Origin: Setophaga petechia
Lineage: Eukaryota; Chordata; Aves; Passeriformes; Parulidae
Direction: 5' to 3'
DNA: 64,000 bases
NCBI GenBank assembly: GCA_024362935.1
Contig: JANCRA010000019.1
Span: 12,830,501-12,894,500, forward strand
The position numbers were made by a program, and so were the translations under genes. Below, piece by piece: positions 1 to 15,700 of the stretch (its first letter is position 1; every line of letters starts with the position of its first letter). Below the pieces are notes generated by a model. That model did no database searches. It was not told the origin of the DNA and worked only from the letters and a program-made list of their open reading frames with translations.

Positions 1-3000
1 GAAAGGAGTAATAGCTGCTCTAATAACAGTGTAGGAACTCTTAAAATTATGTTAGTTCATACATTACTCCATTTTTCTAGGGTTAATTGAATCTCTTATA
101 CTTATAGAAGATGAGAAGGCATATATATACCCAAGGCTTCTGACTCACCAGGCTTAAAAGCTCTTTTCAAGTTCTTTCCCATTAGCTGGCCTAGCCAATA
201 TTAGTCCATCAGTTTTACCTCATTTCTCATAAAAGGCTGATCTTCTTTTAATTATCACAAATGCATGGGGGCAGTAGTCTTAACCACTCTTTTTATTTTG
301 CTTTTCAAGGCCACATGCATCCCTATTGCTGTGTCCCTGCTTCTGAGTGTCCAAAGCTGGTGCAATTAACCACAAACTCAGTAAGAACAATAAATGACCC
401 CATTTAAGCAAAAATCAATTGCTAACAAACAGCAAGACAAGAAGCAAAAGCTTATGAGGAGAACTTCTCCACAGGCTGAGTCACAGAGGTACTCCTAAAT
501 GCAGAGGACACTGAGTAGTGCTCATCTTCCTCCTCCCAGAGGTTCTGGGGAAGCCAGGGATAGGAATAAACACATGGATACTTTTGCCTACTTTGCTTCT
601 GCCATCAAAGAAATTCATACCAGCCAGCTCTATCCTCACCATCATAATCACAATATCATTAAACTGTTCAGTCACTGAGGTCAATGACTATACATAACTT
701 CCATGTATCAAAATAGTGCAATAGCTACTTAGGAACTATAATTTAGAATGCAGCTCTTCATTCAAGCATCAATTCAGTCCTCAGCCATGCTTTTAAAAAA
801 TTATTTACAGTACAGCATTTTATTATGACAATGTAGCTCCGGTTCAGTGTCTTTTTACTCTCATTGTGTAACTGGACTAATATTCCTCCAGTAACACAAT
901 GCAGGTGTGGTAACAAACTAACAGTTATTTGTTTCAGATAACCCCGAAATCCCACTTCTTTCCCTAGGTCATGCTATTAGCAGAAGAAATAGTTTTTTAG
1001 AATTCTTATTTTAGGCCAATTATATAACTTACCAGATAAATGCCTACATTGATGTGCATCAGCAACACTATACTGCAGACTCAAAAAGCTCATGTGCTAT
1101 TTTCTCCTGTGACTATAAAAATTCCCTAGGGACACCTTCACTATTTCTGTCACTAGACAGCTGTATTAAATCAAGTTGATATACACTGCCCATCATATTT
1201 ACAACAATTACAGACTCTACTATTATGTAACAAATTTTTTACATTTTTAAACAGGATTATTACCGAAGCTATTTGCATCCTAGAAGGTTACACTCATCAT
1301 TAAATCTTTTTTCCCTCACTGGGATGAATTAACAAGCAGAAACATTAATTTAGATTAAAAACTCACAAAATGAAATATTTTGCTACTACTTTTTAAACTC
1401 CAGCTACTGAAATGGCAGGCACCAATGAATAGCATCGAGAGGTACTTTGGGCAGAAGTGGAAAATGCTGTTCTGTGAGGAAGAAAAGCATGGCAGAAGCA
1501 AAGCTTCTCTGCATTCTCTGCATTGCCAAAACTCCCCAGCCTTGTTAGGAACTTTCCTGTGCTCCACAGACACTTACAGAAGCATCTTCAGCCCTTCCTA
1601 TGGGCTCCAGCTACTGTCCCTGGCAGGTGCCTCCGGAGCAGAGTCCATTCTGGCGTGCAACACACGAAAGACGCGCTACCATCCCATGCTGCTGACACTT
1701 AACCTCCCCTTCTCCTTCACTCTTCCTGGGGCTTTTTCAGCTGAAAGTTCTCACTTAACAAGTTATTCTGCTTATGAATTTCACATGGATTTGACCTCTG
1801 AGCCTATGAGCTCATTCCTTTGGAACCTTTGATGGAAAAGGTAGTGTTTTCAGTTGTTATACAAAGCAAAATCTACTCAGTTAACAGCTAAGCTGAATAC
1901 AGTAATTTATTTTCAAGTACAGGGAAAACTTAACACACAGCAATGTCAGGTAACATCTTTCAGAATATTTCCTTTAGATATTTGTAGATGCACGTGAGGC
2001 TTGCTTGACACATTCTGTTTAAGTAATCACAGGTTAGCAGCCACCACAGCAGAGCTCACAGCTATTTCCCCGTCTACTTTGGATTATCTACAAAAATGCA
2101 TTACTTGAAATGACTTTGGGGGAGGTCAGGTATTCAGATTTTAATCTTATCAGAGAATGAAAAAAGGAGAAGCAGGAATCAAGGTGTGACTGAAAGCACA
2201 TCAGAAGAACACCAGCACCTTTCAGTGCCTACACAACACCTGAAGTCAACTGCTGTGAAGAAACCCAGGACAAACAGTGGAGTAAACTACAACTTAAGTA
2301 TAAAATAGCAAATCACAAGGTACCAGAAGATATACTCAGCTAATATATGCATTAGCTGAAATATTCTGACTCTAGAGGATAGCCTAATTAATACAGAAAG
2401 AAAATGGCATTATCACAGGGGAACCCTGCCAGGATTTAATTTTTGTCACTTCAAAGAAGTCAATTGAAACAGGTAAATATGGAAAGGCGCTGCTAATTTA
2501 GAAAAGCTTGCTAAATTCAAAAAACTGAAGAGCTGGTAGCTGATTTCAGAGCAGCTGGATTTTAAGAAAATCACTGCTGAGACACTCTTGAGGATTTCAT
2601 TCTAATCCAGTAAACATCAAAGATAAAAGGTGCAGAGGGCAACCACCAGACTGAGGTCCTACTGTGCGTGGGGCAATGTAAGCAAAGTGTTAACGTCAAT
2701 ATAAGCAAGGAAAGAAGTAGAAGCACTAAAAAAAATATCCTGGCAAGCTGATAAAAAGGAAGCAAGCTGCTAAAAAGAAACTTGTACTAAAAATTGAGAA
2801 AATAATCAAAGATGAACAGCACAGGAGCATACAATTAGTGGACATGCAGTACTGCTTTGCAAGCACTTCATGTGACACAATTAATCTACCTGCTTGTTCA
2901 AATTACAAGGAAAAATAAACCTGGGGTTTTTTCTGACTGGATCTCCTTCAAACTCACCACAAAATGTAATTCATACCAGAGCATGATGTTTTTCACTGGT

Positions 3001-5491
3001 GTAGATTTGTCTTTGCTGCCAAGCAAGCTGTTTACTTACATGAGAGTTAATATTTTCTGATTAGATTATCAGGTCTAATGGCAGCATAAAATAACACTTG
3101 AATTTCTGTGTCTGCACTTCCTGATTTCTCAGGTAAGAACAAATTCCTTGTGGCATAAAAAAGGAGTGAAAGCCCCAGGTTCCTTAGCTCTCTTGTTAAT
3201 GCTGGCAGTGTCTAAATTTCTGGCCTTGTGACAGCACAACAGATGCCCAAACTGTTCAGCAGCAGAGCAGGACAGAGCCCATACATCTCCACACTGCTGA
3301 GCAGTGATATATTTGTTCCCAACACAGGAAATGTCCTATTTTTTTCTGGGCATTTGAAAAGAGCTGGAGTATAGATTTGGCTGACTCAGGTGAAATCAAC
3401 CTGCATGTGCACTGCAGAGCTGTCTCTGTCATAAATTTGCTAGCTCCAGCCCATGTGCCCAGATTGTCCAACTGAGTTGAGGTAAAAGGATCAAAGTGCT
3501 TGAATAAAATCATGGACACCAGCAATCAGAAAGCCAACAGTTAGCTCCCTCTTCCAACTGTGCCATTTCAGAGCTTTCCCATTACAGCCTGAGTAAGTCC
3601 CAGCATCCCTGTAGCTGCTGAGGGGGTTGCAGAGACATCCTTGGACTTAGGAGCTGAAATTCTGACAGCTCTGGTGACAATTCACAGGAGGACAGGTGAC
3701 CAGCTTGCCCTGCCCTCAGAGTTCATGTGGCACTGCCCCATCCATCAGCAGCCAAGTCAGAGCTAGTGCTTACTTTGACCTTTCAGTGAAGAGTGGCAAA
3801 AGCTGCCAGAGGGAACCTGCTGAAATATGTGCCATTTCTGCATGGTGGCTTCTCAGCTGTTTTCAAAATAAATAGGAAAGGCATGTAAAAACTACAAAAA
3901 AGGAAAAGTGAGCTCATTTTTCACAAGAAACAAGGACTTTCAAAGTGCTATCAGGGTAAAACAGACTTCACAGGATTAAAACAAGAGCATGAAAGTTTAA
4001 TTTGATTTAGTTAGTTTTCTATTATTTTAAAAATTATGGAAAAATTCCATTCATCTACTTTAAACACCTGAATTTTTAGATGCTGGCCCTCAGGATGAAA
4101 CAGAAGCTGAGACTCATTTACAAAATTGCCTGGATTTCCTGCACAACCAAGACAGAAACCCATGTGTTTCTGAATGACAGTACAGAGAAATCCAGCCTCC
4201 TCTCTTTTGACTGCATAGCACTTTCACAGCAATTAAGTCCTCCCAGGTGAGGCGGCCACTGAATGAGAGTTCAGGGAAAATGGATGAAACACAAAGCATC
4301 TCTAATCCACCTGCAACAGGAGTAGTTACATTGACCTTTCAGAAAACAGTCAGGGTATCCAGCAGACAGCTAAAGTTTCCAGCCCCCAGGTAATCAGACA
4401 CTAGATCCCAAGCCTTCAGTTCCTGGCAAAAGCTACAAACAAGCTGTTACTTAAAGGCCACCTTCATGTCTAGGTTTCCCAGCTGCTCCCGGACCATGGC
4501 AGGTGGAGATACTTGTCTGCACAAACCAGCCTGCAGCAGAGCTTGACAGAGAAGGGAGCTGCTCTCCAAGAAAACACTGTTCCCAAGCTCAAGAGGGTGA
4601 AAAGGGCACTGTCAACCTCAGAAACAAAATGCTAACCATTCTGACAAATGTTAAGCAAGGGAAACAACTGGGCCTGGGAATTCAGTGAGTTTCAGAACTC
4701 TGGATTCAACCCAGTTTTCGTCCTTTAATACAAAGAGAAAGAGAATCAGGGAAACATGTGCCTAAGTCTCTCTTCTTGCTCCTAAGAAGGACAAAGTGCA
4801 TTTTGCCAGTTACTGGAAGTGATGCTCTGTCAATACAGCTGCTTGTGAACAATGCCATAGCTCATGGCAAGGACACAACTGGAGAGATGCAGAAAGCATC
4901 CCTAAGGGACATGACACTGGCAGAGCAAGTGAAGATGTATCACTCACGACACTAAATCCTGCAGGCAGAAAACTTCAAAGCAAAGGCTGCCCCCACTCTT
5001 TACTGAACTCACTGTTACATACACATTGCTTAAAAGGACAGGAAAAACCAGCTTCCCTAAATGCTTAAGAAAATGATATCTAGGATTACAGTATGGAAAA
5101 GAAGTATCAGTGCACCTACAGAATAGGAAACTAAAGTGAAGAAGAAAAGTAAAATCTTTTTATTTCCTCAGTTATAGGAAAGAACAATAAAACTGCACAA
5201 TGCTACTGTAAGCAATTACTGGAAACTGTGCCAGTTGCCTGATCAGCATTTTAACAAAAAAAGGGATGCTACGGCGTGCCAGAGAAGCACAATAGTGTAC
5301 CCTCTGAGTGTTAAATCACCTGTGGGAGAAAGCAGTATAATCCATACACACAAAAAGAGCTGCAGTCACTTCACCTGCATTCCAAGATGCTCCCTACCCC
5401 CAGCCAAAGCACAGCGAGCTCAGCCTTCTGCTAGTGCTGCCCAGCTGAGCATGCAAATAAAACAAGGGTATGTTTCACACACACATTTCAT

Positions 5492-6095
5492 GGAATCACA
5501 GGATACACCAAGTTGGAAGGGATCCACAAGGGTCATCAAGTCCAACTCATAGGCCTGCACAGCACCATCCCCAAGGGTCACACCATGTGCCTGAGAGCAC
5601 TGTCCAAATACTTCTTGAACTCTGTCAGGCTGGGGCTGTGACCACTTCCCTGGGGAACCTGTTCCAGTGCCCAAACAATCTCTGGGTGAAGAACTTTCTT
5701 TTTAATATCCAACCTAAATGTCCCCCAACAGTACTGGGCCATTCCCTCGGGTCTCGTCACTGGTCACCATAGAGGAGAGATCAGGGCCTGCCCCTTCTCT
5801 TCCCCTCACAAGGAAGTTGTAGACTGCAATGATGTCTCTCCTCAGCCTCCTGTTCTCCAGGCTTAACAGACCAAGTGACCTCAGCCACTTCTCATACAGC
5901 TTCCCCTTAAGGCCCTTCACCATTTTCATTGCCCTTCTTGCTCTCTAATGGTTTCATGTATTTTTTATACCGTGGTACCCAACACTGCACACAGTGTTCA
6001 AGGTGAGGCTGTCCCACTGCAGGGTAGAGGGGGACAATCCCCTCCTTTGCCTGGCTGTGCCTGATGCACGCCAGGTTTGCACAAAAAGACTGCTG
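5492..6095 (-). mobile_element. CR1 LINE fragment, 3' end of element
   Basis: The plus strand begins with a degraded form of the CR1 3' terminus (AATCACAGGAT, then TTGGAAGGGA and a GTCATCAAGTCCAACTC stretch). It continues through the typical antisense CR1 sequence, with landmarks such as TTCCAGTGCCCAAACAATCTC and the CTCCTCAGCCTCCTGTTCTCC stretch near 5840. The element therefore runs on the minus strand and is 5'-truncated near 6095. Frames are broken, so it is an inactive copy inside the SLCO5A1 intron. Confidence 0.9.
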
Positions 6096-9000
6096 ATGGA
6101 TCAAATCTTAGTGCTTGCTTCTGCATAAAACAAGATGTGGCCTTCTCTCAGATAAAGTAAAATCATGTATTTGAGAAATAAGTTCTGCACACTTCCCCAT
6201 TTACAAGGAAAATAGAGCAAGCAATAAAAAATACTGGTGAACATGCCCTTTTGCCTCAAATTTTCATTCAAAATTCTTCCTTCTCACAGGCATGCTGTAA
6301 AAATAAATGCACTATTTCTTTAGGGTTTACCAACTATACAGATCAATGCTGAGAAAACCCTGTAGGAAACTAACCTTTTTGGATATCAGGAAGCAGGAAG
6401 AATATTCCAAAAGCAAATCAAAAGTGGCCATAAGCTGACTGGTGAGAATAAAATTAAATGCTTGTCAGCTGTTTCCCTACTTCTAGATGGTCCCTTTTGC
6501 TCAGCTAGAAAGTTGATACTGTCTCAGAAAACCCCAATGACCTTGTAGCATGCACATAAAGGACCTGATGCCCCCAGTGGGCTCCAGTTCCTACCTTCCA
6601 GGGACATCCATAACCCCAGAAGCAGCCAGACCAAAACTGATCAAAGTGGCACAAAAATCCAGTGCTTCCTGTGCCAATATCCCAGCAATGTCACATTACA
6701 GAGATCTAGCTTGTCTGGCAGCTGGGCTACGCCCTGGGACCCAGCAGGTAGAGGTGGTGGATTTCTGATGTGAAGCTAGCCCTCCTGCCCTCTCCTTTCA
6801 AGTGGGATGTGGATATAGAGGTAGATTTAACTACAAGTATAATAAATACAATCACCATTTATAAAGACTTAGGGGAAGCCTGTAACAAAGACATGAAGGG
6901 TAAGTATACAGAACAGCTACCTGTAAAACACTGGTAAGGAGGTACTTTCCAGACAAAATACAGTCACAGTAAAAGGGTTTACCTAATGCTACAAACAGCA
7001 ACCCACACAAACAATCCTCATGAAAACAAAGCAGGATTCCAAAATATTTTTGAAACTTGTCTAAATATTTTTTTCCAGGTTATGAAATTACTACTTCCCT
7101 GGCTTTCAGCCATTATCCGTAACAAGCCCATTTGCACGGGTTTTTCCAATTTTTCAGCCATTATCCCATAAAATATTGATCTTTGCATTTTGTAATTACA
7201 GTATGCTCCAAAACCTCAGGACAGTCTGCATGAAATTAAACTGAGACAGACCCTTTTCTCATATCATATCCTAACCAGCTTTCAGTATTCTGGACACTAA
7301 AATAAAACATCCTTAGCACAATGATCAATTTGTTCACTAGTCATTTTGGGAGGGTACTGGTAAAAGCCATTCCTGAATGCTAGAATATTTTCATTCATGC
7401 AATATCTCTGTAAAACATGATACTGCCTCTCTATGTGTGAATTTTAAGGGTAAATTCATTTTTTATAACAATAGCCACTTGCAAAAGAAGAAAAATATTT
7501 AAAAGTTTTCAGCCACTATTAAGACTTTTAAGTGCCACACTTAATTTTAAAGAACTGCTTTTTAAAATCCTGATATAATACAAGGTAAACTCACATTCAA
7601 GACAAACTGCTGGATCCCTACAAAAAAACCCCACAATGTTTAGAAAAATCACAGTGTTTTAAGTGCTAGAATTTGACAAGTAGCAGAAACACTATCAAGA
7701 GTACAAAACAAGACTCAGGAAGTCCAATTCAACTTCAAATTGAATTGCAATTAATTTAATTGGATAAATACTTAAAAGAAGAACCTGCACACATCAGGCA
7801 GCTGACAACAGACACAACACAGTACAGCTGAGCACAGAAGGGAGAGACTTTGGACAAGATAAAGACCACTTAGTACTGCCCAGTTTTTACACAGTGTGCA
7901 ACTTCCCTTTTGGATTATCTGTGATTAAGGGAACCGGTTCTTACATTTCCTAGGCACCTGTTACAATCATGACTTGTTTTCAAGCCTGAATGTCACACAT
8001 TTCTCAAAGTCAGCATCAGGGCATCAAAGTATTGTCAAGTTCAAGGGGTGGGAGAACCCGGAGGTGACACTGCTTCACAAGGAAGAAACATCCCACACAG
8101 GAGCTCACACACTGCTGCGCGGGCAGCCCAAATACACATCCCTGCTTGGCACCTCTGTCCTACTAAAAACAACACAGCACCTTGTAAACTGGCACTGTGC
8201 CATTCTGACAGATGGACTCAAGTGCAGGCAGCCAAGAGACTATGTATAAGCATCAAATATGTTTTTTTGAGAGGAGGACTTCCAGCCAGGAATGTTAAAA
8301 CAGCTGTCCACATTGAGCTTGCATGCCTACACTTAAGAGGATATGCTATCGCCAGTCGAGCCCTGAGCTGGATTAACTTGGAAAATAAATAAGATAGCTT
8401 CCACAGCCACATAAGGTGAGTTTTTGCAGAATCAGGATTAGTGATACTCAAGGGGGGCTTTACTGACCTACTCTTAGTGGGCACACTTGCAGGGTCAAAA
8501 AGCTCATCAGTTCTGAAGCTCAATGAACCTTTTATCAGGTGCACACATATATTTTTCTTCCTTTGAAAGAAAAACATAGAATGCAATACCAGCATGATTA
8601 TGAACAAACATGTAAGTGATCTTCCATGTTAGAGGATACTTTTTTTATTAATTAGCTTTCCTCACTCAAACACATGTATCTGTGTGACTGGGACCTGTTT
8701 CCCTGGGCTTTCATCTCTTTTTAAAACCTCAACTGCCATGGCCTACTCCAAGACTTTTTGTTAGCCCGTGTCTCCACACAGACATACATTTCACATTTTG
8801 GCATCACTTGCATAGTTTTCCCCAGTAATAGAATCACACCAGCTGGAGAAGCAGGCATTGCATAACACAGGACGTGAGGTGGCAGGCCTGCAGAGCCATG
8901 CCCAGGCCACTTCTATCCCATCCCTGCACCTGGCTGAGCTGTCTGCTGCCCACAAATCCCTCTCCTCAAGGACATTCAACATTCCAAACCATTGAGAAGA

Positions 9001-11100
9001 TCCAACAAAAACACGTTTGCTCACATCAACGTGCCAAACAGTGTTCTTTTTTTTTCTCCCCCAAAAACTCAGATTTTACTGCTGCTCCTCAAAAAGTCAC
9101 TGGCCTGTATCTGAAGTGAGGCAAATACTTAAAAATTAACAACTTAGATGTTTCCTCAGAACTCCACACTATTTAAAAAATATAATACCAAGATTTCCAA
9201 CAGCAGACAACATTGCTTCTAGCACTAAGTGGCTTCAAAGACAGAATGGAGGTGATAGTACATTTTATTCAATATTTAAACACACCTTTGTGTTCATTTT
9301 AATTCTCCCTGTGGTCACAATCAAATCACAGGCATAAATTTTTCACATACACTGTAGCTGGGTGTACTCATCTTTGTTCTCCTGAATCACTAAAAATGAA
9401 CTTTGACTCTACAAGGGTCCTCCCAGTATAGATCAAAGCTGCCCTCAGAGTCTGGCAGCCACAGGGTCACATGGAGTCTACCCAGCTGCTGGTGCCTTTT
9501 ACCTTTGTTAACCTCGCTGCAATTAAAGTTACCTGAGTCATTTCATTACTATTTCCTGTGCTAGAGGCGCATCAGTGGTAGGCATCATTTCTCCTGCACA
9601 GTGAGGATTTCCCCCCATTGACCTTGCCTTTCCCTTTGTTGAAGAAAGATTTCCGCCTCTCTCACCGTTCACCTCTTTTACCCTTAATTCCTCACCTATA
9701 GCATTTCCTTTTCTTTCTTCGTTTTTGAGGACTGTGTGAGATCACCTACTTGCAAAAGTTCCAAACTACAATTTAGTAACCTCAGTAACGAGATGCTTTG
9801 TTTTTTCATGCTGCCAATAAAGTCAATGCTAGGTTAATCTTAATTTCTACACCACTTAACCTTTCTCAGATAGGAGAAGAGAGGGAAAAAACACATTGTC
9901 AAATACTTCATCATGCAGATTAGCAATGCAGTGAATATCTCTCCCTCCTTCCAAAAACCTGCAGTGCCCCAGGCTTTTTCAAGACACTGCACACAGACTG
10001 TGCATGGCTTTAAAACGGTTCAGGGAACAGTCAAATTGCCAAATAACAGGTCAAATGGAATAAAAACACTGATCTGGATCACTACTTCTGTTCAGTAAAG
10101 TAGTTACACACACTCCTCAAGTGTATAACTTCCATAAATGTGCGTTTTAGACGCAATTATTATCTCCATGGTTATCATAAAGCCAAAGAAAATTGAACTG
10201 CAAACGGTAATGCTAAGTATCCAAAACCCTTTCACAGCTCTGTCAGCCTCCTATGTGCCTCTCCTTATTTGAAAAGAATGTGAAGGGTACATGAGGTTCA
10301 TTTCTTGTAGAAGCATCTGAGGTGCTAATGCAAAGTCAGAAAGCAGTTAATCTTCTTACACATTACACAAACTATCACGATCAAACTTCAGTAAAGTTTA
10401 GTACCCAGTTATCTGAGATACCCTTTCTCCCACAATCGCACAATTAATCAAGACTTGTCCGTAGCTGCTGAAAAACATAAGCCAGACTGGACACAACTCA
10501 TTTCGTTGTGCTCCTTGAGCTGCCATAACCAAACTCAACCCTGAAGGTTTTACACGCTGGTTTATCAGTGAGTTTTTAACTCTGAGATGCCAGATGATGT
10601 ACCAATGACAGTAAAAATTCCTTGCTAGTTCAAGGCAAATGAATGTTGGAAAAGTAAAACAAAGCACGCCAAAACTCTCTCAAAGTGCTTATTGAGCAGT
10701 AACATTATAGACTTTAGGTTAAAGGTACAGCAACCAGAATTTAGAAATGCAAAGCTTCTGTGTTAGCAAAAAGAAACTTGAAAGGGCACAGCAAATTTTA
10801 ACACTGCTTTCTGAAAAAGTCACCGGCTACTGCCAAGTGCTGAAAGGCATTAGAGAAGACAACTTTCTCTGTTGTTCTATTACCTGCGCAAGAGGGTGTG
10901 AGTACAACTGCTTTTGGCACACTGCATTAGCTTCGCCCGTTAGTGCTGTTCAAAAACATTTTAAAACAGGAGAGCATGGCCATTTTACTTCAAAAGGTCA
11001 TCTGAAAACTTATCACAGACGTTGTTCAGCAGGACTAAGGCAGAAGTACCTGTAAGCCCCTCAGAGAGACCTGGGGTTCAGCAAAGTACCCAGGTACTTA

Positions 11101-12765
<1,665 letters not shown>

Positions 12766-13189
12766 CTGAAATAAATACTCCGCTACAACTCGGCAGCCCG
12801 GGGAGCGGCGGCAGGCGGAGGGAAGGGGAACAAAGCAGGAGCCGGGCAGCGGCGGCGGACACCCCAGGACCCGGCAACTCGGGGCCGACCTCGCCTTCCT
12901 AGCTCGCTCGGGTGCCCCCCGGGACCGCCGGGTGCAGAGCAGTGCCCAGACATCCCTACCCCGGCAGCGCAACACGCCTTTCGCCTCCTTTGTCCGCTTT
13001 TGTCTCCCCGCCGCCTCCTGCTCGCTGCGGCCCCGCGGAGGGGTGGGCGGGGGAGGCAACGGCACCCGGGCAACCGCGCCCCGGCGCGGATCTCCCCCAC
13101 CCCCAGGGGCTGGCCAGGGGCAGGGCGGCGGAGCCGGCGGGGCGCACCGGGCTCTCCTCCCGGCCGCTGCGAAAAAAAGCGACGGGACT

Positions 13190-13196
13190 ACTCACC
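13190..13196 (-). promoter_or_regulatory. SLCO5A1: Candidate splice donor of a non-coding SLCO5A1 exon 1
   Basis: The minus strand reads GCTCG then GTGAGT, with the donor G at 13195 and the last exon base at 13196. It is a perfect extended 5' splice site inside the CpG island. Pairing with the acceptors near 12750 or 12765 gives a GT-AG intron of about 430-445 bp. Exon 1 would lie just right of 13196, with a start site perhaps between 13.2 and 13.6 kb. This is an inference from motifs and from the known non-coding first exon of the mammalian gene. Confidence 0.5.
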
Positions 13197-13570
13197 GAGC
13201 TTGCGGCGCCGGGGGCGGCCGGCCCGGGCCCTGCGCCCCCGCCCCGCCTGTCACCCAACGCCGGGTCCCCCTCGGCCGCCTCCGCCTCCCCGGGCGCCGG
13301 AGCGCAGGCGCGCCCGCCGCAGCCGCCGGGCCGGGCGATGCCGCCGGGCGCTCTCTGCCCTCCGATCTGCCCTACTGGTCCGCGGCTACCCGGCTGCCCC
13401 CCCCTGCCAGAGAGGCCGGAGCTCCCGCGGGACGGTGAGCCCGGCGGCGGGACACGCCTGGGGGGCTGCCCGGTCGGTGCCCTTGCTCACCCTGGAACTG
13501 CTGAGGGCTGCCACTCGGCGCTCGTGGCTGAGAAAGTCCGCGGAGCGCCACGGTTGGCAGCCCCGGGCGG

Positions 13571-14947
13571 CGTTTAGGATGCTTGGGATGGTGTTGCATC
13601 GCCTTGTGTAAAAGGCAGAAATACTCGTAAGATGGGACCTCAATTACATCGTCTGCTAAAAACTAAGAAGAACTAGGGATGATTTTAAGTGAACTAAGGG
13701 GTGATTTTAAAAATTTTTGTCTTAAGGAAGATAGATCACCTGATGATCCTTTTTTGTCCCGGAACTTATCTCCAATGCAAACCATCTCCAAAACTGGGAG
13801 CCCATTCAAAATCCAGGAAAAGTAGTTAAGAGTTAAGTTCTCATAGAGTTTCCTCCTAATCCCCTTTTTTAGGTTTCTGTAGTGTCTTGAATTGCACTGG
13901 TTTGTTTTGCTCTCAAGTCCCTGTATTTAAAGCCCTAGTAGCAGAATAAGGCTAAATAGTCCTGCCAATTATTTGTTGTGGCATGACAGAGTGTGAACTA
14001 TTGAGATATTTGTCTTTTCCATAAAATAATGCAAAGGAATACACCAAAGAAGCATAATATCATACACATTTCTGAATAGTTTGTGCTTTTCTGGCAGGAT
14101 GAAAGTTTTACCATTGATTTGTTTCTCCTCACCACCTTATTTTTTTTTTAATGTATTTATAGTCTGGATCAATAAGATCGTTCCATATCATGTTCATGAA
14201 AGATACCATCTTCAAGTTTTATGAAGCTTTTATCCAGAGGTGTTTTGATACCTCTTTGTACTCACTTAGCACTCTAACTGCTCAAGCTCAACACAGCAAA
14301 AACAGTATCTTTTTTTAGTTTGGTTGGTTTTCAGCCACATTTTTCCTGTTAAGAAGGTGTCCCAAGTTTAGTGCTTGTTTAGGCCTTAATTTTATTATTA
14401 CCTGAGGATTAGAATTCTTTAAAAACTCATTCTAATGATTCATTCTTGCTACATAAGGTCCTTACAACAATTTGTTTTATTTTATTATCCCACAGCTAGT
14501 TGTTATCACTGCAGCTCCTCTCTCCTGCCTCTTCCCCTGTCAGCTTCCCATGGCCACAGCTTCTGTCACTGCAGCTCTGGCACTCACTTCAGTGCACAGT
14601 AAGCTGAATAAACTCACTGAGGCAGCAGAAAACCAATCCAAGGGAAAAAAAAAGTGTTTTGCTGGTTTTATGAGCTGAATCACTTCACCAAGGATGGGAG
14701 CACAAGAACTTGAAAAAAAGTATAAATGGGAAAAAAGAGGTCCATGAGGATAGGGGATAATCCATTTCAACAAGAACAAGGTCTTAATTCAACTCCATCT
14801 TCTAACCCTGAGGACATACATGTAATTTACCTAGGCATTATCCCTTTAGTCACTCCTTTGCACTTGAACTAGTACATGAACCACTAACTGCAGTTTGTGA
14901 GTCTAATGGAACGTATATATGGCACCTCAGTGCTGGCTTCTGTCCTT
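13571..14947. other. Non-coding stretch immediately upstream of SLCO5A1
   Basis: AT-leaning sequence between the CpG island and a CR1 copy. No coding frame, RNA gene or recognised repeat. It may contain proximal regulatory sites, but no motif stands out. Confidence 0.6.
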
Positions 14948-15700
14948 GGTTCACAGCAACCCCATGCAACACCACAGGCTTGGGGAAGAGTGCCTGGAAA
15001 ACTGCCTGGAAGAAAAGGACCTGGCAATGCTGGTCAACATCCAGTTGAACATGAGCCAGGTGTGTGCCCAGGTGGCCAAGAAGGCCAGTGGCACTAGCCT
15101 TGTGTCAGCAATAGTGTGGCCAGCAGGACCAGGGCAGTGATTGTCCCCCTGTACTCGGCAGTGGCGATGCTGCACCTCCAGCGCTGTGTTCAGTTTTGGG
15201 CCTTTCACTGCAGGAATGACATTGTGGTGATGGAGAGTGTCCAGAGAAGGGCAACAGAGCTGGGGAAGGATCTGGAGCATAGGTCTCATGAGAAGCAGCT
15301 GAGGGAGCTGGGGTTGTTCAGCCTGTAGAAAAGGAGGCTGAGCGGAGACCTTACTGTCCTCTACAGCTACATGAAAGATGTATCCAGGTGGGGATCAGTC
15401 TCTGCTCCCAAGTAACAAGTGATAGGATGAGAGAAAATGGTGTCAAGTTGAATCAGGGGAGGATTAGATTGGATATTACAAAAAAATTCGTAATATCTCC
15501 ACCAAAAGGATTGTGAGGTATTGAAAAAGACTGCTCAGGGAATTGGTGGAGTCAACAACCATTCTTGAAAGTATTTAAAAGACATGTAGATGTGGCACTT
15601 TGGGATATGGTTTCATGGTGGACTTGGCAGTGCTGAGTAACAGCTGGACTCAATGATCTTAAAGGTCTTTTCCAGCCTAAACAATCCCATTATTATTACA
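14948..15700 (+). mobile_element. CR1 LINE fragment, about 750 bp, sense orientation
   Basis: The plus strand follows the last part of the avian CR1 element. It has the C-terminal ORF2 (reverse transcriptase) region, with AACATGAGCCAGGTGTGTGC and then GTGTCCAGAGAAGGGCAAC, followed by the 3' UTR and the GATCTTAAAGGTCTTTTCC end. In-frame stops and frame changes show it is a dead, 5'-truncated copy. It lies 1.4 kb beyond the CpG island, upstream of SLCO5A1. Confidence 0.93.

Noticed and set aside
12912..13611. Several overlapping 168-221 codon frames on the plus strand in the CpG island
   Set aside because: Three frames are open at once with Pro/Arg/Ala-rich products and no domain. This is expected by chance in CpG islands; no splice-supported structure was seen.
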